A stretch of DNA of 64,000 nucleotides. Source: Micromonospora craniellae (GTDB taxonomy: Bacteria > Actinomycetota > Actinomycetes > Mycobacteriales > Micromonosporaceae). Made by a program: the position numbers and the translations under genes. Below the pieces are notes generated by a model. It did not search any database, was not told where the DNA came from, and saw only the letters and a list, made by a program, of their open reading frames with translations. Below, in pieces: positions 60,501 through 64,000 of this stretch. The stretch is taken from the NCBI RefSeq assembly GCF_014764405.1, contig NZ_CP061725.1, forward strand, positions 6,076,001 through 6,140,000, given 5' to 3'. Within the stretch, counting starts at the first letter, position 1. Every line of letters begins with the position of its first letter.

Positions 60501-62748
60501 GCACGACCAGACGGCCGTCCAGCAGCTCGGCGTGGACGCCTGCCGCGACGCGGACACCACGCTCGACGGTGTCGACCGGGACCGCTACCTGACGTACGCG
60601 CACCGGCTGGACGACGTCGCGCTGCCGGCCATGGTGGACGCGTTCCGCGCCGCCGGGCTGTTCGCCGTCGGCAGCCGGCACACGACGGCGGACCTGCTCG
60701 ACACCGCGCGCGTCGCACCCCGCCACCACCGGCTGGTCCGGCGCTGGCTGCGCGCGCTCACCGGCGCCGGCCTGCTCGACCAGGACACCGACGGCCGGTA
60801 CGGGCTGACCCCGGCGGGCGCGGCGGCCGACACCGACGCCGGGTGGCGGGAGGTCGAGCAGCTCGCCGACGCTGAGGACCGGGAACTGCTGGACTACTTC
60901 CGGGCCAGCACCGGACAACTGCCCGCCCTGCTGCGGGGCGAGGACGACCCGCTGGCGCTGCTGTTCCCGCAGGGCCGGGTGGACGTCTCACAGGGGCTCT
61001 ACGAGCGGACGCTGTTCAACCGGTGGGCCAACGAGGCGGCGGCGGCCCTGGTGCGGCGGATCGCCGAGCAGCGGATCGAACCCGGGTCGCTGCGGGTGCT
61101 GGAGGTCGGCGCCGGGGCCGGTGGCACCACCGCCGCCGTGCTCGCCGCGCTCGACGGGTACGAGGTGGACTACCTGGCCACCGACCTGTCCCCGTTCTTC
61201 CTGGGCGAGCTGCGGACCCGGTTCGGTGAGCGGCCCGGCCTGCGCCTGGAGGCGGTCGACATCGACCGGGACCTGGCCGGGCAGGGGCTGTCCCCGAACT
61301 CCTTCGACGTGATCGTGGCCGGCGACGTGCTGCACGCCAGCGCCGACGTGGGCCGCGCGCTGGACCGGCTGCGCGAGGTGCTCGCCCCGCAGGGCTGGCT
61401 GGTCGCCTGCGAGATGACCCGCGACCACCACCAGATCATGACGTCGCTGGAACTGCTGGTACGGGTCGACGAGGCCACGGCCGACTTCACCGACCTGCGC
61501 CAGGGCACCGAGCAGGTCTTCCTCGACCGCCGGTCCTGGCTTCAGGTGCTGGGTGCGGCCGGCGCGGCGCAGCCGCTGTGCCTGCCCGAGCCGGACGGCT
61601 TCATCGCCGAGCTGGGCATGTGCGTGCTGGCCGCCCGGTTCAAGACCGACCGGGTGCGGATCTCCCGGGACGACCTGACCGAACACCTGGCCGGGCGGCT
61701 GCCGCAGTACATGGTGCCGGCGGTGGTCCAGGTCGTCGACGCCCTGCCGCTCAACGCCAACGGCAAGGTCGACCGGGCGGCGCTGCGTCGCCGGCTGCCC
61801 CGGCGGGGCACGACCACCGTCGCCGGGTCCGGCGCCCTCGGCAGCGACCTGGAACGCCGGATCGCGGCGGTCTGGGCCGAGGCGCTGCGGCTGCCCCGGG
61901 TCGGCCGGGACGAGAACCTCTTCGAACTCGGCGGGGATTCCCTGGTCGCGGCCCAGATCACCGGCCGGATCCTGGAGGAGGTCCCGCAGGCCGCCGGTCT
62001 CTTCTTCGACCAGCTGCTGCGGCAGGTGCTGGAGCAGCCCACGGTGGCCGCGCTCGCCGGGCACATCGAGGCCGAGTCGGCCACCGCGGTCACCGCGTCG
62101 CCGTCGGTCGAGGCCACGTCGAGTGGGGACGGGCTGTCCCTGCTGCACGAGGGCGTCGAGGGAGCGCCCTGGGTGCTGGTGCCCGGCGGCGCCGGTGTCG
62201 ACCCGTACGCCGAGCTGGTGCCGCACCTGGCGGCGACCGGTCCGGTGCTCGGGTTGGCCCCGGGCGCGGCCGACGACCTGCTCCGGGTCGCCGCCGCGCA
62301 GGCCCGCCTGGTCACGGCGGCCGGACACCCGGCGGTACGGCTGGTCGGGTACGGCCTCGGCGCCACGTCCACGCTGGAGGTGGCCCGGTCGCTGATCGAG
62401 GCCGGCGGGCAGGTCGACGCGGTGGTGCTGATCTCGCCGTGGCGACCGGCGGCCACGGGTGACCCGGCGGCGGTCTACCGGGCGGAGACCGGCGCCGGGG
62501 AGCCCGGCGAGGACTTCGCCGCGCGGCTGGCAGCCGTCACCCGGCACGAGCCGACGCTGTACGCCGGTGACCTCACCGTGCTGCGGCCCACCGGCGCGGT
62601 GCCCTACGACGCGCAGGACCTGGAGTTCTGGGCCGACCTGTGCCTGGGCGACGTCCGTACGGTCGATGTGGACGCCGACCACCTGACGGTGCTGGGCCCG
62701 GCGGCCGGTACGGCACTGGCGGCCCTCGACCCGGAGCCGGCGCGGTGA
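57550..62748 (+). CDS. NRPS 2: TubC docking-Cy-A(MT)-PCP-TE-like
   Basis: 1732 residues; ATG overlaps NRPS 1 stop (ATGA). TubC-type docking (1-55: LLAELESVGVRVWLEAGQLR); Cy3 (70-500, DFLIADFIS); A3 (525-975) with pocket DLYNLSLIW, the exact cysteine code; methyltransferase inserted between A8 and A10 (1000-1360, LRVLEVGAGAGGTTAAVLAA); end of A (LPLNANGKVDRAAL); PCP (Ser1464, LGGDSL); TE-like domain (1530-1732). This matches PchF, which N-methylates a thiazolidine. The TE elbow is GYGLG, with Gly1602 where Ser is expected. Coupled by GTGA to the reductase that follows. Confidence 0.94.
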   Translation: MSQSSAGDLLAELESVGVRVWLEAGQLRFRAPQGAMTPDRREALRARRDEIVAHLDHAAGTGTLVPDRAHRHDPFPVTDVQAAYLLGRGETFAYGGVACHGYGELVYPELDPDRMTTAWRALIARHDMLRAVVEADGAQRVLAEVPPFEVPVIDLTGRADAVVEAGISAVRAEMDHLVHTPDRWPLFAARITRADRRTVLHVSIDFLIADFISVQVVLDELHRLYHRPDEPLPPLEITFRDYQLAERAVRDSPRHERDRQWWLARVDDLPAAPELPTVARPADSEGRFRRWETRLSPQVWEGLRQRAGRHGVSPSGAVLAAFADTIAAYSRRSRFTLDITLLNRAPVHEQVNALVGDFTSVDLLAVDADPTRRFDERARDLQAQLWEDLDHRSFSGIEVMREIARRQGAEAAMFPVVFTSAIGITSAGAAADGAPLGELGYGISQTPQVWIDCQNIERDGGLVSNWDVREEVFPDGVVDDMFAAYDALLHRLAGDDAAWTGTGHPEPPGATLARRVETNRTQASVPAGMLHDRVVLQALSTPDRPAVVAADRTLDYAELLGRAAGVAEALTAAGCRRQELVAVVMDRGWEQVVGVLGALLAGCVYVPVDTSQPAARRRTILTNAGIRCALTQSGVDRDGWAEGLRLLDVDLLGTGQPQPVEGSGDPEELAYVIHTSGSTGTPKGVMINHRGAVNTVLDINDRFGVGPDDRVLGLSNLGFDLSVYDIFGPLSVGGAVVLPDPRRRGDPSHWADLVTTHGVTVWNSVPAQLQMLHDYLVSATVTVPDGLRLAMLSGDWIPVPLPDQIHARVPGLRMVSLGGATEASIWSIWYPIEQVDPDWRSIPYGRPLTNQSFHVLDAALRPRPDLVTGELYIGGVGLALGYLNDHERTAERFVVHPQTGERLYRTGDLGRYLPDGTIEFLGREDLQVKIRGYRIELAEIEAALGGHPAVAGAVVVVDGDAPLERRLAAFVEPAGRPVTATQAEHDQTAVQQLGVDACRDADTTLDGVDRDRYLTYAHRLDDVALPAMVDAFRAAGLFAVGSRHTTADLLDTARVAPRHHRLVRRWLRALTGAGLLDQDTDGRYGLTPAGAAADTDAGWREVEQLADAEDRELLDYFRASTGQLPALLRGEDDPLALLFPQGRVDVSQGLYERTLFNRWANEAAAALVRRIAEQRIEPGSLRVLEVGAGAGGTTAAVLAALDGYEVDYLATDLSPFFLGELRTRFGERPGLRLEAVDIDRDLAGQGLSPNSFDVIVAGDVLHASADVGRALDRLREVLAPQGWLVACEMTRDHHQIMTSLELLVRVDEATADFTDLRQGTEQVFLDRRSWLQVLGAAGAAQPLCLPEPDGFIAELGMCVLAARFKTDRVRISRDDLTEHLAGRLPQYMVPAVVQVVDALPLNANGKVDRAALRRRLPRRGTTTVAGSGALGSDLERRIAAVWAEALRLPRVGRDENLFELGGDSLVAAQITGRILEEVPQAAGLFFDQLLRQVLEQPTVAALAGHIEAESATAVTASPSVEATSSGDGLSLLHEGVEGAPWVLVPGGAGVDPYAELVPHLAATGPVLGLAPGAADDLLRVAAAQARLVTAAGHPAVRLVGYGLGATSTLEVARSLIEAGGQVDAVVLISPWRPAATGDPAAVYRAETGAGEPGEDFAARLAAVTRHEPTLYAGDLTVLRPTGAVPYDAQDLEFWADLCLGDVRTVDVDADHLTVLGPAAGTALAALDPEPAR

Positions 62749-63818
62749 CCGCGGTCGCCGTGCTCGGCGCCTCCGGGGCGGTCGGGCGGGCGGCGCTGGA
62801 GCTGTTGCGGTCCTGGGACGTCGGCCCGCTGCGGGCCGGCGCCCGGCGTCCCCCGCAGGTCGACGGCGTCGAACGGATGGTCGTCGACGCCCGCGATCCG
62901 GCCGACCTGGCCCGGTTCTGCGCCGGCGCCCGGGTGGTGCTCAACTGCGCCGGCCCGGCCGTCGAGCTGGTCGACGGGGTGGCCCGGGTGGCGGTGGCGG
63001 CCGGTGCCGACTACGTCGACGCGGCCGGCGACGACGCGCTGCACGCCGCGGTGACGGCGGTGGCCGACGGCAGCGGCCGGGCCACGGTGGTGTCGGCGGG
63101 CATGATGCCCGGACTGACCGGGCTGCTGCCCCGGCTGCTCGCCGCCCACCTGCCCGACGGCGAGCGGCTGACCGGGTACGTCGGTGGGCGGGACCGGTTC
63201 ACGCTGACCGCCGCCGTGGACTACGTCGCCGCCGACGAGAGTTTCGGCTGGCCCGCCGCAGCCTGGCGGGACGGCCGGGTGGCGCGCAACGCGCTGCGCC
63301 CGGTGCCGGAGCTGACCCTGCCGTGGTTCCCCGAGCCGGTCACCGCGCAGCCCTACCTGGGCACCGAGACCGCCCGGGTGGCCGCCGCGCTGGGGCTGCG
63401 GCAGGTCGACTGGTACTCGGTCTTCGCCGGTGAGCGGGTGCTGGCCGCGCTGCGCGCCGTGCCCGGGGCGCCCGAGGGTGGGCACCGGGAGGCCGGCGCG
63501 CGACTGTGCCGGGCGGCGGAGCTGGACCTGTTCGGCCACCAGGCGTACCAGAACCTGGTGGTCACCCTCTCCGGGCCGGGCGGGGAACGGGCCGCCGTGG
63601 TCCGCAGCACCGGCGCCAGCGAACTCACCGGCAGCATGGCCGCGCTGACGGCCCGGGCGGTGCTGGCCGGCGCGGTGCCGCCGGGCGTCTGGCACGCCGA
63701 CGAGGTCCTCGACCCGATCGCCACCGTCACCGAGTTGGCGGCGGTGCCGACGGTGCCGCTGGCCACCGTGGTGGCGGACGTCTCCGCCGTCGAGCAGTAC
63801 GAGGAGGACGTGATATGA
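62745..63818 (+). CDS. Saccharopine-dehydrogenase-like NAD(P) oxidoreductase
   Basis: 357 residues. The Rossmann start is VTAVAVLGASGAVGRAALEL (GxSGxxG), then VVLNCAGPAVELVDGVARVA and ATVVSAGMMPGLTGLLPRLL, typical of the saccharopine-dehydrogenase NADP domain family. GTG 62745 overlaps the NRPS 2 stop and its own stop overlaps the next ATG (ATGA at 63815), so NRPS and two reductases form one coupled operon. In metallophore clusters of the coelibactin type a protein of this family is found at this place, as I remember it. The substrate may be a thiazoline/imine intermediate. Confidence 0.87.
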   Translation: MTAVAVLGASGAVGRAALELLRSWDVGPLRAGARRPPQVDGVERMVVDARDPADLARFCAGARVVLNCAGPAVELVDGVARVAVAAGADYVDAAGDDALHAAVTAVADGSGRATVVSAGMMPGLTGLLPRLLAAHLPDGERLTGYVGGRDRFTLTAAVDYVAADESFGWPAAAWRDGRVARNALRPVPELTLPWFPEPVTAQPYLGTETARVAAALGLRQVDWYSVFAGERVLAALRAVPGAPEGGHREAGARLCRAAELDLFGHQAYQNLVVTLSGPGGERAAVVRSTGASELTGSMAALTARAVLAGAVPPGVWHADEVLDPIATVTELAAVPTVPLATVVADVSAVEQYEEDVI

Positions 63819-64000
63819 AGCGACCCACCCGGGTGGTCGTCTGCGGCACCCGGTTCGGCCAGGTCTATCTGGAGTCCTTCCGCGAGGCGGACCCGAGCTT
63901 CCAGCTCGCCGGGGTCCTCGCCGGCGGCAGCGACCGGTCCCGGGCCTGCGCCGCGCACTACGGGGTGCCGCTGTACACGGCGGTGGACCAGTTCCCCGAC
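63815..64000 (+). CDS. Thiazolinyl imide reductase (3' partial)
   Basis: The first 62 residues are in the window: RVVVCGTRFGQVYLESFREA, FQLAGVLAGGSDRSRACAAH and YGVPLYTAVDQFPD, the Rossmann start of PchG/Irp3-type Gfo/Idh oxidoreductases. This enzyme reduces one carrier-bound thiazoline to thiazolidine, which fits the A-embedded methyltransferase of NRPS 2 (N-methyl-thiazolidine needs that reduction). Runs off the window; 4-nt overlap with the preceding gene. Confidence 0.92.
   Translation, partial: MKRPTRVVVCGTRFGQVYLESFREADPSFQLAGVLAGGSDRSRACAAHYGVPLYTAVDQFPD

Noticed and set aside
53465..60918. Very long minus-strand open frames (about 1392 and 1251 codons) opposite the NRPS genes
   Set aside because: They follow the codon-position GC bias of the NRPS genes, are rich in Arg/Pro/Gly/His, have no ribosome sites and match no domain; they are shadows.

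Overview
High-GC actinobacterial chromosome, most like Micromonospora or a close relative. This is inferred from strong third-position GC, GTG/TTG starts, XRE-DUF5753/DUF397 pairs, HelY/SmpB neighbours and typical Micromonosporaceae intergenic palindromes; no rRNA, tRNA, CRISPR array or replication origin was recognised.

Layout. 0-5 kb is core or conserved: a 5'-truncated HelY helicase, an MHYT membrane protein, a Phd-like protein and SmpB. 4.8-8.9 kb mixes an XRE/DUF397 unit with decayed loci: TetR, NmrA, ArsR and aquaporin fragments, then a collapsed alkanesulfonate (ssu) locus. 8.8-17.5 kb carries a glycogen-debranching-like enzyme, an SCP2 protein, a DksA/TraR zinc-finger protein, an anti-sigma-like ATPase, a hydrolase, an SDR, glycerol kinase and a secreted phosphoesterase. 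17.7-24.1 kb holds a two-HTH TetR regulator with a divergent drug-type ABC exporter, then two XRE-type regulators flanked by a shared palindromic operator candidate. 24.2-25.0 kb is another decayed area (amino-acid ABC transporter fragments). 25.1-27.0 kb is a Rieske / heme-membrane-like / secreted-protein operon.

27.2-64 kb looks like one natural-product region. Two fused permease-ATPase ABC proteins (YbtP/YbtQ or IrtA/IrtB type) come first. From 31 to 48 kb there is an oxidative and methylating island around one free carrier protein: aldehyde dehydrogenase, an SDR lacking its catalytic Tyr, an acyl-CoA-dehydrogenase-like flavin monooxygenase, a two-component LLM monooxygenase with its FMN reductase, a ferritin-like diiron protein, two methyltransferases, two P450s and two free-standing condensation-domain proteins. 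No ketosynthase or free adenylation enzyme lies in that stretch. A DHA2 exporter and an Sfp-type phosphopantetheinyl transferase follow.

51-64 kb encodes a cyclising NRPS: carrier-Cy-A-PCP-Cy-A-PCP, then TubC docking-Cy-A(MT)-PCP-TE-like, then a saccharopine-dehydrogenase-like reductase and the start of a thiazolinyl imide reductase. This is the logic of pyochelin/yersiniabactin/coelibactin-type aryl-thiazoline metallophores. Departures are an unusual first module (changed adenylation pocket and Cy motif) and a terminal TE whose nucleophile serine is glycine. The aryl-acid synthase and ligase are not in the window and may lie downstream.
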